A stretch of 64,000 nucleotides of DNA from Pyrenochaeta sp. MPI-SDFR-AT-0127 (GCA_020747015.1 JAGTJM010000006.1:558001-622000), one strand, 5' to 3'; shown: positions 12,026 to 23,566, counted from the stretch's first letter. The notes: a model not told the origin generated them from the sequence alone. Numbers and translations are program-made.

Positions 12026-15000
12026 ATGATTTCGTTACGGCAGAGGTCCGCTCCCCGGTGGACGGCTGTGCTCTTGCTATGGACGGTGCTGTGTTGCCTG
12101 ATTGTGCCAGCTGGTATGTACTTCAGCTCTTGGGGCTGTGAGCGCCTTATATACCTTCTCTGCCCTCCTCTACTCATTAGAAAGAAGCTGATTGAATCCC
12201 ATAGTTATGGTTAAGCACGACAACTTCAAAAAATGCCATCAATCCGGCTTCTGCAAGCGAAATCGTCAGTTCGCCGACGATGTCACCGCGACCCCCAATT
12301 GGAACTCACCTTACGCCCTCGATCCCGCTTCGATCACATTTAAGGATGGTCAATTGGGTGGTATTGTTCTCAAGACACTCAAAGAGGGCGAAGAGAAGGC
12401 TCGATTGCCCCTCACCGTTACACTTCTCGATTCTGGCGTTGCGCGAGTCACTTTGGACGAGGAGAGACGAGTAAAGGGCGATATTGAACTAAGGCATGAT
12501 AGCAAAGCGAGAAAGGAGAGATACAACGAGGCTGGCAATTGGGCGCTTGTTGGGGGCTTGAAAGTCTCCCAGGGCGCTGCATTGAATGCAGAAGCGGAGC
12601 AAGGGTACACCAAGATCGTATATGGCAAGGGTGGCAAACACCAAGCTGTCATTCGACATGCGCCATTCGCCATCGAGTTCCAAAGGGATGGCGAGACGCA
12701 GGTCAGATTTAATGAGCGGGGTTTCTTGAATGTGGAACACTGGCGGCCAAAGGTCGAGAAGCCCAAGGAGGAGGAAAAGAAAGAGGGCGAGGAGGAGAAA
12801 AAGGAAGAGGAGAAGAAAGAAGAGGAGCAAGGCGAAGACGAGAGCACATGGTGGGAGGAGAGCTTCGGTGGTAATACCGACAGCAAGCCCAGAGGTCCTG
12901 AAGCTGTTTCACTGGATATCTCGTTCCCTGGCTACGAGCACGTATTCGGTATTCCAGAGCATGCTACGGGCTTGTCGTTGAAGACTACGAGGTATGGATA
13001 ACCATGGAGAGACTATGTCTATTGACTAACATAATCCAGAGGGGGCGACAATGCTTACGATGAGCCATACCGGCTATACAACGCTGATGTCTTTGAGTAT
13101 GAGCTGGACAGCCCCATGACACTCTACGGCTCCATTCCTCTAATGCAAGCTCATCGCAAGGGCTCCACTGTTGGCGTCTTCTGGCTCAATGCTGCCGAGA
13201 CCTGGATTGACGTCACTAAGAAGAAGAACACGGCGAACCCTCTTGCTCTTGGTGTTAAAGGCCATACTGACACCCAAACCCACTGGATGTCAGAGAGCGG
13301 CCTCTTGGACGTCTTCGTCTTCCTAGGCCCAACCCCACAGGATCTCACACGTCAGTACGGTGAACTGACCGGCTTCACTGCCATGCCGCAATCCTTCGCT
13401 ATTGCCTACCATCAGTGCCGATGGAATTATGTGACCGATGACGATGTCAAGGATGTTGATCGCCGATTTGACAAGTTTAACATCCCGTATGATGTTATCT
13501 GGCTTGACATTGAGTACACACATGAGAAGAAATACTTCACTTGGGATCCACTTACCTTCGTGAACCCGGACAAAATGCACAAGCAGCTTGCCAAGCGTGA
13601 CCGGAAGCTTGTTGCTATTATCGACCCTCACATAAAAAACACTGACAATTATCCCGTTATTGATGAGCTCAAGAAGAAGGACTTGGCCGTCAAGAACAAA
13701 GATGGCAACCAATATGAGGGATGGTGCTGGCCCGGATCCTCTATGTGGATTGATTGCTTTAACCCTGCCGCAATTGACTGGTGGAAGGGGTTGTTCAAGT
13801 ACGACAAGTTTAAAGGAACTGCACCAAACACCTTCATTTGGAACGACATGAACGAACCCTCCGTGTTCAACGGCCCTGAGACTACTATGCCCAAAGATAA
13901 CTTGCACCATGGCAACTGGGAGCATCGCGATGTTCACAACCTGAACGGCATGACATTCCATAACGCGACCTACCAAGCCATTACCGAGCGCAAAAAGGGT
14001 GAGATACGTCGTCCATTCGTTCTCACTCGCGCTTTCTACTCTGGTAGTCAACGAAGTGCAGCAATGTGGACTGGCGATAATTTGGCGGAATGGTCTCATC
14101 TCGAGGCTTCAATCCCCATGGTCCTCAACCAAGGTATCTCTGGCTTCCCCTTTGCGGGTGCTGATGTTGGAGGATTCTTCGGTAACCCGAGCAAGGAGCT
14201 CCTCACTCGCTGGTACCAGGCAGGCATCTACTACCCCTTCTTCCGGGGCCATGCTCATATCGACACCCGTCGTCGCGAGCCCTACGTCCCAGGCGCTCCA
14301 TATACCGAGATCATCACTAAAGCTCTACGTTTGCGATATCAACTTCTTCCAGCCTGGTATACTGCTTTCCACGAAGCTTCCATAACTGGCGCGCCCATTG
14401 TCCGACCAAATTTCTACATCCATCCTGAGGATGAGCAGGGATTTGCTGTGGATGACCAGCTATACATCGGCTCCACTGGTCTCCTCGCCAAGCCAGTCAC
14501 GAAGGAGGGCGCAGACAGTGTGTCTGTATACATCGCTGACAACCAGCCCTACTATGACTACTTCGACTACACAACCTACACCGGCGCAGGACATCACACA
14601 ATACCCGCCCCGCTTGACAAGATCCCCCTATTTATGCAAGGCGGGCACATCATCCCTCGTCGTGACCGTCCACGCCGATCTTCAGGCCTCATGAAATTCG
14701 ATCCTTTCACGCTCGTCGTCGTGCTTGATAAAGATGGGAACGCCGATGGTACCTTATATCTTGATGATGGCGAAACATTCGACTACCGAATGGGTGCTTT
14801 CATCCATCGACGCTTCACATTTGATGGCAAGAGACAGGCACTTACATCTGCCAACCTCGATACTGGTCATCGGACTGTCAAGCTTGAAAAGTATCTTAAG
14901 ACAATGGAAAAGGTCCGGGTAGAAAAGATCATCGTGGTTGGGGCGCCAAGCAGCTGGAAGAATAAGAAGGAGGTCGTTGTCATGGAAGAAGGCCAGAGAG

Positions 15001-15164
15001 AGAGCAAGAGGAAGAGGACATTCCCGCTTGAGTATCATCCTGCCGAGGGAAAGAAAGCTGCTTGGGCCATCGTGAGGGATCCAAGGGTCTGGATCAGTCG
15101 GGGGTGGAAGATCGACTTTGGAGACAAGAGTGCTGGTCATGAACATCATGGTCATGAGCATTGA
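12026..15164 (+). CDS. glucosidase II alpha subunit (GH31)
   Basis: Endoplasmic reticulum alpha-glucosidase that trims the two inner glucoses from N-glycans and controls the calnexin cycle. Exons 12026-12113, 12205-12991 and 13040-15164 give 999 residues. A hydrophobic signal segment (WTAVLLLWTVLCCLIVPAG) is followed by VKHDNFKKCHQSGFCKRNR, the conserved mature start. GH31 catalysis is visible: the nucleophile Asp in WNDMNEP is about residue 561 and the acid/base Asp in WTGDN is about residue 638. GADVGGFFGNP and RGHAHIDTRRREPY are also present. An unusually Glu/Lys-rich stretch sits near residues 215-245. No HDEL is seen; the alpha subunit is normally retained through its beta partner. The C-terminus is His-rich. 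Family call secure. Confidence 0.95.
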
Positions 15165-15809
15165 TAAGCAAATGGTGACCCATGAACAATGGTAACCAAT
15201 GATTAGTGCTCGCACGTACTGTCTGCGCGATCGGATAATTGTGCTGGTTAAGGAGCTACTGAATACATCTGGATGATATGTAGATTATAGATTCAATACA
15301 ACGGCTAGATGCCAAACCTATGTATGGCTGATACTTCTGACTATCAACTTTGATGGGTTTCAAAACTTGTAACCACTAACACAACAATGGACTCGTTCAA
15401 GTCCAGTGATATTCTTCCTGAGCAAGCCCATTGAAAATTACATCTGTCCACCCAATGGCTCTGGAGCCTTCACTTCACATTTACTACTCTGAGGTGATAA
15501 GAGCAGAAAAGACAATTGAGTTGGTGAAGCGTACTTGAATAGGGTGTGTAGCCATCTATCTGATACTAGATCCGCTAGTGATATGTTGTGGTTGGTAAAG
15601 CCAGGATAGGAAGCGTACAGCTGCAGCACGCAAGGCTACCCAGACAGGTGTGATGTTCCGGCGTGTATTCTATTCGATGCTTTCTAAACCAGTGGTTTTG
15701 TTGTGAATATATCAACATATCGTGCCGACTGGGCTCACCGCTGATTATCACGCCTAACGATGTAGTCTCAATATTGTCGTTCGTAGCGGACAAATGGCTT
15801 TTGCCTTCT
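15165..15809. other. convergent 3' intergenic region
   Basis: Spacer between the glucosidase II gene and the converging regulator gene. It contains short AT-rich frames only and nothing I can identify. Confidence 0.5.
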
Positions 15810-17410
15810 TCATCCCATTGACATTGGTGATGTGCAGCTCCATATCGAGCTTGAATAAAGCGTCGGAGAAGCACAAAGACGCGAGCTCCATATTGTTTCC
15901 AGGTCCTCCAGGAACCGGGGCGCTTGCATAAATCTTGTGAGTTCCCATCTCCGATTTAGATCTTTCCGGATAAGATGGATATGCTCCATCTCTTCCAGAA
16001 AGAAGCCTAGTGTGTATACGGGCCAGGTCCCGATGAAACAGTTCGCCCATTGATCATCGTCCTGGTGTTTCTCCAGGATTTGAATGGCTTTCTGGATTTG
16101 CCAACTGTTGCTGGGCGAGGCATATGGTGTTCGTAGTTGTTGCTTTCTTGTCATTGCCTCGCCAAAACTCGACGCGCCCAAGCTATGCAATGAGGACATT
16201 TGATCTAAAAGAAGTGAGAAGATAAGGGCAAACAGGTAGCTGGTACTCTGATAGTAAACATGACAAGGGGCCAAAGTTTCACTTTCTGCCAAACAGTCAA
16301 ATCCCCTGTTGCACAGTACAGTTGCTTCCCATGCTTCTACTTCGTTTCGAAGATCTTCCATGGCCTGAAGATCATATTCCAGTGGGTTCTGATACATGTT
16401 CTTGACTTGTATGGCAAGCCTATATAGTGGAACGGGAATCCCCAGCACCGGGCTGTTCAAGGTATACGAGTGACCAGGAAACAGGATGGACTGTTCCAAC
16501 AGGAGCTCAGTTTGGAGCCAAAACTGCAAGTCAAAACTGTGGTATGGTACGCTATCTGACCAAAGACCGGTACTTCCCAGGAACACCTGGTATAGTACGC
16601 TCTCAAGGGCGAGGCGGTCGAAAGGCCGGCTGATCTTCAACGGCGATTCGGATAGGCGCAAGGTCAGGAGGTTCATTGCTGCACTGAGATGGGGCGGAAT
16701 ATCAGAAGATGTCCCTAGCCCGACACACTGCAAGAACGTGAGTTAAAGAAATCAATGTAAGCATAGATAGACTCACACCATGAAGGTAAAGCAACATGAC
16801 CGATGATAAAACCCCATTATGTTTCGTTAATTGTAACGCCTTTGGCTGGGCTAGCGAGCTTGCTAGACTTCGGAGGGCTTGGGAGTAGTAGTCCAGTGCA
16901 CGATGTCTCATGCCGGGAAAATTATCTGTGTTGTAGATGTGTGAAGCAGCGTTCATGAGCACTGAGCATTGCAAGCTTCTGTTTTCCACCATGAGCTCCT
17001 GAATTTCTTTAATCCAGCCATCATGGAAGTCCGAGTGGCATCCTGGTAAGAGCAGGAGATTGTAAAATTTCTCAATAAAGTGGCGTGAAATAAACATTTC
17101 CAAGTCACAAGTAGCTTGGACGTGGGTAGTACTCTCAGAACGTAGACATATGGTGGCCTCAGGGCTGTTGGTGTACCGTGACCGCGGATGAGAAGTATAT
17201 CGGCGGTCAACGAGGTCAGACGAGTCGGGCCATTTGCAAGCACGTCCCGATAGCGAACATCTATCGCATGCAGGTGTCTTCTCGTCACATTTCTTCCTCC
17301 TGCTTCGGCCTTAATTCGGTGTCAGCAAGCGTAAGGAAAATTGAGCATCACTTACAGGTGAGACATCCGGTTTTCGTTCGTAGCCTTTGGCGTTGCGCAA
17401 CATTCGACAT
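15810..17410 (-). CDS. Zn2Cys6 transcription factor
   Basis: Fungal binuclear zinc-cluster regulator, 501 residues, with exons 17356-17410, 16777-17309 and 15810-16727 on the minus strand. The zinc cluster is split by the first intron: TGCLTC in exon 1, then CRSRRKKCDEK and ACDRCSLSGRAC after splicing, giving the C-x2-C-x6-C-x6-C-x2-C-x6-C spacing. The rest is a helical fungal-specific regulatory domain with WPVYTLGFFLEEMEHI near the end. Introns carry GTAAGT and GTGAGT donors. The start at 17410 places the cluster at residues 16-42, as in many short-headed members. It is followed on the same strand by a transporter and then a divergent amidase, so it may be a pathway-specific regulator; that link is inference. 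DNA target unknown. Confidence 0.88.
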
Positions 17411-18062
17411 AACTTCGCAGTTGATGGTCAATAAATTCCCGTTGTCAAGCTTGACGGTGGCGTCGTCTTTGTGCTCAATGGGTGCCAAGTAAGTAGGCTG
17501 TTCGCGATGCTCGTTGTGCGAGAGGCAGCCTGACTCCTAGCCGGAATAGGGGCGGCATCACTCCCAATGGGGTCAATTGTCAAGTTTGGTGTATGACGTG
17601 AACAGGAGAGTGAAAGGGATATCAGCAATGGGCGGACTAAAGATAAGAAGAGAAGGCACGTGCCATAGCCGGACGAAGTGTGGGGTTGGGCCACGCTAAA
17701 CGAGTCGGTTGTGAACAACCGTGGAATAGATTCCGATGCCACCTTTTCTACCATCCCTTTTAGGGCCCTTCAAAATGGAGCATTATATTTTGTTTCCAAG
17801 GGCTGCGCTACAAATAAACTCAACCTCACATATTCGTGACCAATTTTGCAAACCTCTCATCAAACTGTTGAGCTGACCATATCATACCTCCTCCTGGGTT
17901 CACAATTTCCAGGTAAACACACCTCGAAGTTGATTTTAAACAGTGCAGAGTATGAGATTATATCTGCTATTAACTAATATAATAGTAACTTGAGAATAAA
18001 TTCAACATTCTGTGTAGTGATCGAATCTACCATGCGAGAGCATTTCGGCAAACAATCTGTGA
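17411..18062. other. intergenic, promoter of regulator and 3' end of MFS gene
   Basis: The left half should be the promoter of the minus-strand regulator and the right half the 3' UTR of the transporter. The right half is AT-rich. A 108-codon frame at 17428-17754 (minus) is not in frame with the regulator and is low-complexity, so I do not call it. Confidence 0.45.
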
Positions 18063-19929
18063 CTACATCTTCACCCTGTCGGAATTTACAATGCTTTGAT
18101 ACTTGGTGCTAGTTCGAATGCGCAAGCTCTTGCCATATTTGATCATTACCAGGAATACTGACGTGGCTGCCATACCAACAAATGCCGCCGATATAAAGCA
18201 GTTCTGGTAGCCAAGATTGATTAACCACGGGGTGATACTGAAATCGTAAGCAAGGTATTATGAATATAAGAAAAGAAACTTACCCATAGCTAACTGCAAA
18301 TGACATGGTGTTGCGTACGAGGATGACCGTTACAATCGCATCACCACTTATATCATGGTAACTGTCGATCATATAATTGACGCTCAGAGTGAGCCCAAGG
18401 CAGGACGTGAATGCCAAGCATCCCATAGCGAATACGAGTCCAAACCAGTGTATTTGGTGTGCGGCGCCTACACCCCATAGAATAAGCGGCCCCGGTACCA
18501 TGACCAAGCACAACGCGAATGGCCACAGGCGATGTTCAGCTTCCATGATACCTTTGTTTCGGCGAGCGAGCTTGATGGTCAACCAATCACTCAAACGACC
18601 AGCGACAATCGTGCCAATGATCACACCGATGCAGCAGGAGACGTAGCTGAGGCCGACCATGGATGGTTTGAAGTTGTATCCTGGACCACTAAGGATGATG
18701 GAAGCCGTGGCGTTGAGGATGGTGAACCAGATCAAGTACGAACCGTAGCTGAAGCCAGCGTAGAAGATGACAGGCCAGCCAAGGTACTGTAGACTGCGCT
18801 TCGTGCGCTCAAACATGTTCTGCCCGGGAGATGGTTGCCAGATGGAGAGCTTCTGGGCAAACGTTTTTGTCGAATGTCCAATCTCCACGTTTGCGCTAGA
18901 CTGCGAAGTCACGGCCTGCGCTTTCTCGTGGTCCACTTCGGCAGTCGAGCTCGACGAAGGCAAGTCTGATAACGCAACGATGCCGCTCGTTTTTCGATTG
19001 TAGTTGGTCTCCTCCATAAAGAAGAAGAGGAAAACGAATGTTATGGCGAGGAAGATGGCTGGCCAATAGAATACCCACTACAAAGACGAAGGCATAAAGT
19101 CAGTGGATGTCTCATATGCGGATCGTGCATGGAACTCGTACCTGCCAACCTTGACCATCTGCGATGAAACCGCAAATAATAGGAGCAAAGTAGTTGCTAC
19201 CGGCTAACGCGAAGCCGTAGATGGCCATATAGGTACCGCGCTGATGGGTGAAGTAGATATCGGTCACTGATATTTCCGGTAAGGCTGCGGAAAGAGTAAA
19301 TGGTTAGCGTATTCTTCAATACACATCTTGCTTTGGCCACCTACATTCGATCGGCGCAAGGAAGAAACCCATAAGGATGCACCGGGCTGTCCATTCACCG
19401 TTGCTTTTAACGTATGCGCTGAAGCTTGTAAGCACAGAGCTGCCCTTGGTTGAGTATGAATTACCTCCAAACACTTGTTCCTATGGCACCAAGTACAGAG
19501 ATTAGGTAGGTCAGTCGTTTGCCATACTTCAAGGCAAATGGTTGCCAGAATAGCAAGCTCCAGCCAAGCAACAAGAACATGAAACCTGTGCCTTCATTCA
19601 ATGTCGCGACGGAGACACCTGTTGCCAGGGATAGAGGAACGAGGACAGAGTATACTGTCGACGCTGTCATCCCAATCATCCATGTATATCTTATGTTGTT
19701 AGTTCCTCGTAGGACAAAGACGATGCAAGCGCAGATGAACTCACAAGGTGAAGCAGATTGTTGACATGAGTTTTCGACGAGGAGCCCAGTTCAAAGGATC
19801 TTCGGGGTCACTGGACGGTGCTGGGTTCAAAATGATGTCCCCATTACCAGCATGCTGAGCATGCACGTTGTGGTCTAGATCAACGAGATGGACAGTGCCA
19901 GGTACGGCGCCCACTGTAGCATCTGCCAT
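18063..19929 (-). CDS. MFS transporter, Hol1-like (DHA1)
   Basis: Proton-driven membrane permease of 531 residues. Six exons on the minus strand: 19745-19929, 19465-19689, 19345-19418, 19142-19284, 18284-19077 and 18063-18237; every junction keeps phase and has canonical signals. Early residues read DPEDPLNWAPRRKL, a motif typical of this MFS branch, followed by membrane helices. LPEISVTDIYFTHQRGTYM after helix 4 is the family signature loop. A long hydrophilic cytoplasmic loop around residue 270 separates the two six-helix halves. Relatives move polyamines, histidinol or drugs, so the substrate cannot be read from sequence. It shares a 1 kb divergent promoter with an amidase and lies beside a zinc-cluster regulator, which suggests uptake of a nitrogen-containing compound. 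Confidence 0.86.
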
Positions 19930-20321
19930 TGTTGTATTCTTAGAGTGACAAGTATTGGTGTTGAAGCTGTGCAGGCTCTAGTAGGGTGTAGAATAATATG
20001 AAAGTCTTGCACTCGCAGACGAAAGGCTTGTGGCGATCCTGGAAATCGGGAACGTATGGCCAATCTTTATACCAAGGTTGTTGCACGTCGTCTGTGCCTT
20101 TGTATCTCAAGTCCAAGCACGGAATGCGGAATTGGAGACTTGACAGACGATAAGCCACATAGACGTCGTCCCGGCACTACCTTTCGCAGTTGAGAGGGCC
20201 ATACCTTTTCGCAAGCTATATCTCAACTCTATCACGCTCCTCTCCTTTTCTCCGTCGCGGTGAGACAATCGCATACGATGGGAAACCGGTCTATGGCCAC
20301 AGGAAAGGATACGCAATGCGC

Positions 20322-20445
20322 AAACACCTACGATTGGTCCGGTGGTAGTGGAGCAAGCGGTGGAATGGCGGTAGTGGGTCTGGGTACAAGCCACAACGCG
20401 GGGAAACAGAGATGTGACAGACAACGCGTAAACACCTGCGATTGG
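20322..20445 (+). repeat. 16-base direct repeat pair with CCAAT box
   Basis: AAACACCTACGATTGG at 20322-20337 recurs as AAACACCTGCGATTGG at 20430-20445, one mismatch in 16. Each copy ends in ATTGG, the reverse of a CCAAT box. Similarity extends weakly to about 31 bases, with most differences being transitions. Found only in the transporter/amidase promoter. Confidence 0.65.
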
Positions 20446-20596
20446 CTGGATGGTGCGAACGGGCTGGACTGATAGTTGTCGCGGACGCTATTCGCCTATG
20501 AAGTTTGCAAGAATCTGGGGAAGATATGCAGGTGAAGGCATGTTCCGCTTTCGGCCTTGTTCCGCACTGCATTCACGGTAAGCCTTGCTAGTTCAA

Positions 20597-20721
20597 CGTA
20601 TCAGAGACAATTGCGCGAACCCCTCGCGAATACGACTACCAGATATACCCTTACTTATGGCGCGCATGGCGATAAAGGCGCGAATCTTATCATTTCTGGG
20701 CGTATCAGAGATGGTTGCGCG
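20597..20721 (+). repeat. 21-base imperfect direct repeat pair
   Basis: The 21-base segments starting CGTATCAGAGA at 20597 and 20701 match at 18 positions and both end TTGCGCG. The three differences are all transitions. Spacing is 104 bases, similar to the 108 bases of the other repeat pair in this promoter. Confidence 0.55.
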
Positions 20722-20949
20722 TAGCCCAATGTACTCATTATAGCCAGGACCCCAATTACTAGACTTCTGCCCAGGGCTTCTCTGCTTCCACCCACACCAT
20801 TGTGTTAGTCCTGCCAGGCTTATGCAGACACACGCGCATTGATAAGAGCGACGTGAGTAGCTTTTAGCCGGCAAGCTAGAAAGATCTCTAGAGAGCCAAA
20901 CGTGAGAATCGGCAGTACTCTCTTCACTTCCAGATAAGATATAAACACA

Positions 20950-22632
20950 ATGGGCGGTGGACCTTCAGAGTTAGCAGTTGTTCAGCCGAAGGCGGTTGCC
21001 AAAGGAACACCGGAATTCGAGCAAAAGCGTGCTGCTATACTCGAGGCCTTTGCGAGTCGTGTGCCTCAGGAGTTTCGGCTGCCATCAACACTCATCTCCA
21101 ACCCGCCCACCGATGTCTCAACAGTGCCCAGCGCATGTGGCATCCTCACACCCATCGAGGTCGACATCACCGAGAACTACGATGCCTTTGGTCTGGCTGA
21201 AGCAATCGCGAGCAGAAAACTGACTGCTGTCGAAGTAGCAATCGCTTTCTCTAAGCGGGCTATCATCGCACACCAACTTACGTGCTGCTTGACACAATGG
21301 TTCATGGACGACGCTGTCAAGCAGGCCAAAGCTCTAGACGAGTATCTTGAGAAGAATGGGAAGCCCATGGGTCCGCTTCATGGTGTGCCCATCAGTATCA
21401 AAGAACACATGCCAATCGCAGGTTCCTATTCATCAGAAGGTTCGCTCGCAAGTACGGCTTTCAATGAGAAAGACTGCCTAACGGTGTCGATACTCCGCAA
21501 CCTGGGCGCAGTCTTCTACTGCAAGACAAATCAGCCACAACTCATCATGCATCTGGAGTCTACGTCGCACTACGGCCGCACTCTCAATCCGTTCAACATT
21601 CACCTTACCTCGGGTGGCTCATCTGGCGGCGAAGCTGCACTTGTCGCTATGAAAGGCTCCCCCATGGGCGTCGGATCAGATATTGGTGGAAGCATTCGTG
21701 GTCCAAGTGCCTTTTGTGGTATCTACGGCTACAAACCCACCAGTTGTATATTGTCCCTGAGGGACATGATATCTCATCCGATGGCAGCAGAATTGAACGT
21801 CTTGGCCGCAACGGGTCCAATGTGTCGAAGTCTGAGGGATATGGAGCTTTTCATGAAACTGGCCTTGGGTGCAAATCCGCATCTGCGGGACCCCAAGCTT
21901 GTTCCAATCCCATGGACTGGCCTGAAAACTCCGATCACTAAGCCTTTGAAGATTGGCATCATCGAAAACGACGCCTTCATCGAACCCCAGCCACCCGTCA
22001 AGCGCGCCATCGCGTGGGCAAAGCAACAGCTTTCCGATCCAAAATACTCAAGCATCGTACAAGTCAAGTCCTTCACACCCTATGATGCACCAGGAGCCTG
22101 GTCCAAGATGCGGCGCATGTACTGTCCAGATGGTGCGCAGCCATCCAGAGACCACCTAAACTCGTCTGGCGAACCCATCCATCCCTTGACCGAGTGGCTA
22201 CTTCAAGACGCCGACAAATACGGAGATATCAGCGCCGGCAAGGTAAACGAGCTACGTGGAGAACGGGATGCGTTCCGGTACAAGTTCTCTGATCATTGGA
22301 ATGAGCAAGACGTCGACATTGTCATCGGCCCGGCTTTTGTTGGTCCCGCACCCGCGCATGATACCGCCTTTTACTGGACTTATACATCTCTGTATAATCT
22401 TGTGGACTACCCAGGTGTTGTTGTGCCGACTCCCATTCGTGTGGAGGCAAAGGAGCAGTACGCGGCAGATTACAAGCCACTGAGCGACGCGTGTAAACAA
22501 GTAAAGGAGCTATGGGAGGCTTCAAATTTCGAGGGTGCACCAATCGATTTGCAGGTTATTGCGAAGAAGTATCATGATAACCAATTGTTTGGAGCACTGG
22601 AAGTATTGAAAGATGTTCTAAGTCTCCCTTGA
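20950..22632 (+). CDS. amidase (amidase signature family, AmdS-like)
   Basis: Hydrolyses a carboxylic amide to acid and ammonia. One intronless frame of 560 residues, the usual size for fungal acetamidase-type enzymes. The Ser-cisSer-Lys triad is visible: Lys151 in ISIKEH, Ser224 in GGSSGGE and Ser248 in GSDIGGSIR. The 24-residue gap between the two serines matches the family exactly. GPLHGVPISIKEH and GIYGYKPT are conserved. No signal peptide, so cytosolic. Divergent from the Hol1-like transporter; a carrier plus amidase pair could take up and release nitrogen from an amide. Which amide is unknown. The start at 20950 is the first ATG after a short leader. Confidence 0.92.
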   Translation: MGGGPSELAVVQPKAVAKGTPEFEQKRAAILEAFASRVPQEFRLPSTLISNPPTDVSTVPSACGILTPIEVDITENYDAFGLAEAIASRKLTAVEVAIAFSKRAIIAHQLTCCLTQWFMDDAVKQAKALDEYLEKNGKPMGPLHGVPISIKEHMPIAGSYSSEGSLASTAFNEKDCLTVSILRNLGAVFYCKTNQPQLIMHLESTSHYGRTLNPFNIHLTSGGSSGGEAALVAMKGSPMGVGSDIGGSIRGPSAFCGIYGYKPTSCILSLRDMISHPMAAELNVLAATGPMCRSLRDMELFMKLALGANPHLRDPKLVPIPWTGLKTPITKPLKIGIIENDAFIEPQPPVKRAIAWAKQQLSDPKYSSIVQVKSFTPYDAPGAWSKMRRMYCPDGAQPSRDHLNSSGEPIHPLTEWLLQDADKYGDISAGKVNELRGERDAFRYKFSDHWNEQDVDIVIGPAFVGPAPAHDTAFYWTYTSLYNLVDYPGVVVPTPIRVEAKEQYAADYKPLSDACKQVKELWEASNFEGAPIDLQVIAKKYHDNQLFGALEVLKDVLSLP

Positions 22633-22806
22633 ATGGAGGGTGGTTGGGTAGACAGTTCAAGTTTCATCGCCGAGGTTTCGTGCATCTGAGTGTCGCACAT
22701 GTACAGTTTAAGAAGTTTGTTACCATTTTGGTGTTATCAGAAACAAGATCAAACTCCAACCTCTAGTGGTTTATAATACATAACATGTACATATTCTCTC
22801 CCATCT

Positions 22807-23566
22807 CTACAATCCTAATAAAGCCAGCCCACCAACCAACCCTATCAACCCGGTGCAAATCTCCATCCTCCCGGCTGCGCCCTCGAAGGTGGGCAGGGTA
22901 GGCTTTGGCATACCACCTGTTCCAGTTGCATTTCCTCCAGTACGACCATCTACACGGAAGTAGTTGGCAGCAATCGGTGTGCCCAAACCATTCTTGGCTC
23001 CGAAAGAATCAATGTCGAAATTTATCCGAGCCTTGATGTCGGCAAAGTCTGATGCCTTTACATTGAAATTGGCTGGTTGCTGGAACAATAATTGCACGTA
23101 GCGATGGGCCATAGTATCAGTTGCTGGGGGCCCAGGTGGGAGGTATGATGCGGGTCCTTTCTCTGTGGACGCGAGAACAGTGGCGGAACCATTGGTCTTT
23201 TGTTGCGTCGCTTTGTAGCCAATATTCATAGCGTGAAGGAGCACTCGTCGTGTTGCATTTTTTCCCTCTCCTGGTACGTCCAAGTCTAGCATTACATATA
23301 CAAATGTATCGCTGGCATTGTTCTTCGCGCTTGCTACGGCGATTCGTGGCTGGCTTGCGGTGGCTATTAAAGTCAGATGCGGCCCATCGAGATCATATCA
23401 AGAGTAACTTACCAGCTTTGCTCAACATTTGTCCCGGTGTGCTGACTGATGTTGAGTTGAAGGCAATTTCAAGCTTAGTGTTCACCTGAGGTTTGAAACC
23501 GGGTGGAGTTTGCGCCTGCGCAAGGCCCACCACTGCGGCTACAAACAACGACGATGAGATGTACAT
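22807..23566 (-). CDS. secreted GPI-anchored PEBP-like protein
   Basis: Exons 23413-23566 and 22807-23363 on the minus strand give 236 residues. It begins with a signal peptide (MYISSSLFVAAVVGLAQA) and ends with a hydrophobic tail (LIGLVGGLALLGL) after a small-residue stretch, as expected for GPI anchoring. The middle resembles phosphatidylethanolamine-binding proteins: VMLDLDVPGEG (ligand loop), LLHAMN, GPASYLPPGPP and AHRYVQLLFQQP. Several NxS/T sites suggest N-glycosylation. The intron has GTAAGT and a TAG acceptor and splits an alanine codon. Fungal relatives are extracellular or wall-attached with no firmly known ligand. Family assignment is by recalled motifs; the binding pocket may be altered. 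Confidence 0.78.

Larger units (their letters stand above)
19930..20949. promoter_or_regulatory. divergent promoter, MFS transporter / amidase
   Basis: A 1.0 kb intergenic interval between two start codons pointing apart. It contains two separate imperfect direct repeat pairs (20322-20337 with 20430-20445, and 20597-20617 with 20701-20721) and about five HGATAR sites, the motif bound by the nitrogen regulator AreA: near 20148, 20668, 20684 (minus), 20839 and 20931. By chance about three would be expected in 1 kb, so the GATA enrichment is mild. No convincing coding frame is present. Confidence 0.5.

Noticed and set aside
13323..14099. 258-codon open frame on the minus strand
   Set aside because: It lies fully antisense to the glucosidase II catalytic domain, whose motifs are unmistakable. 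Open antisense frames are common opposite codon-biased genes.
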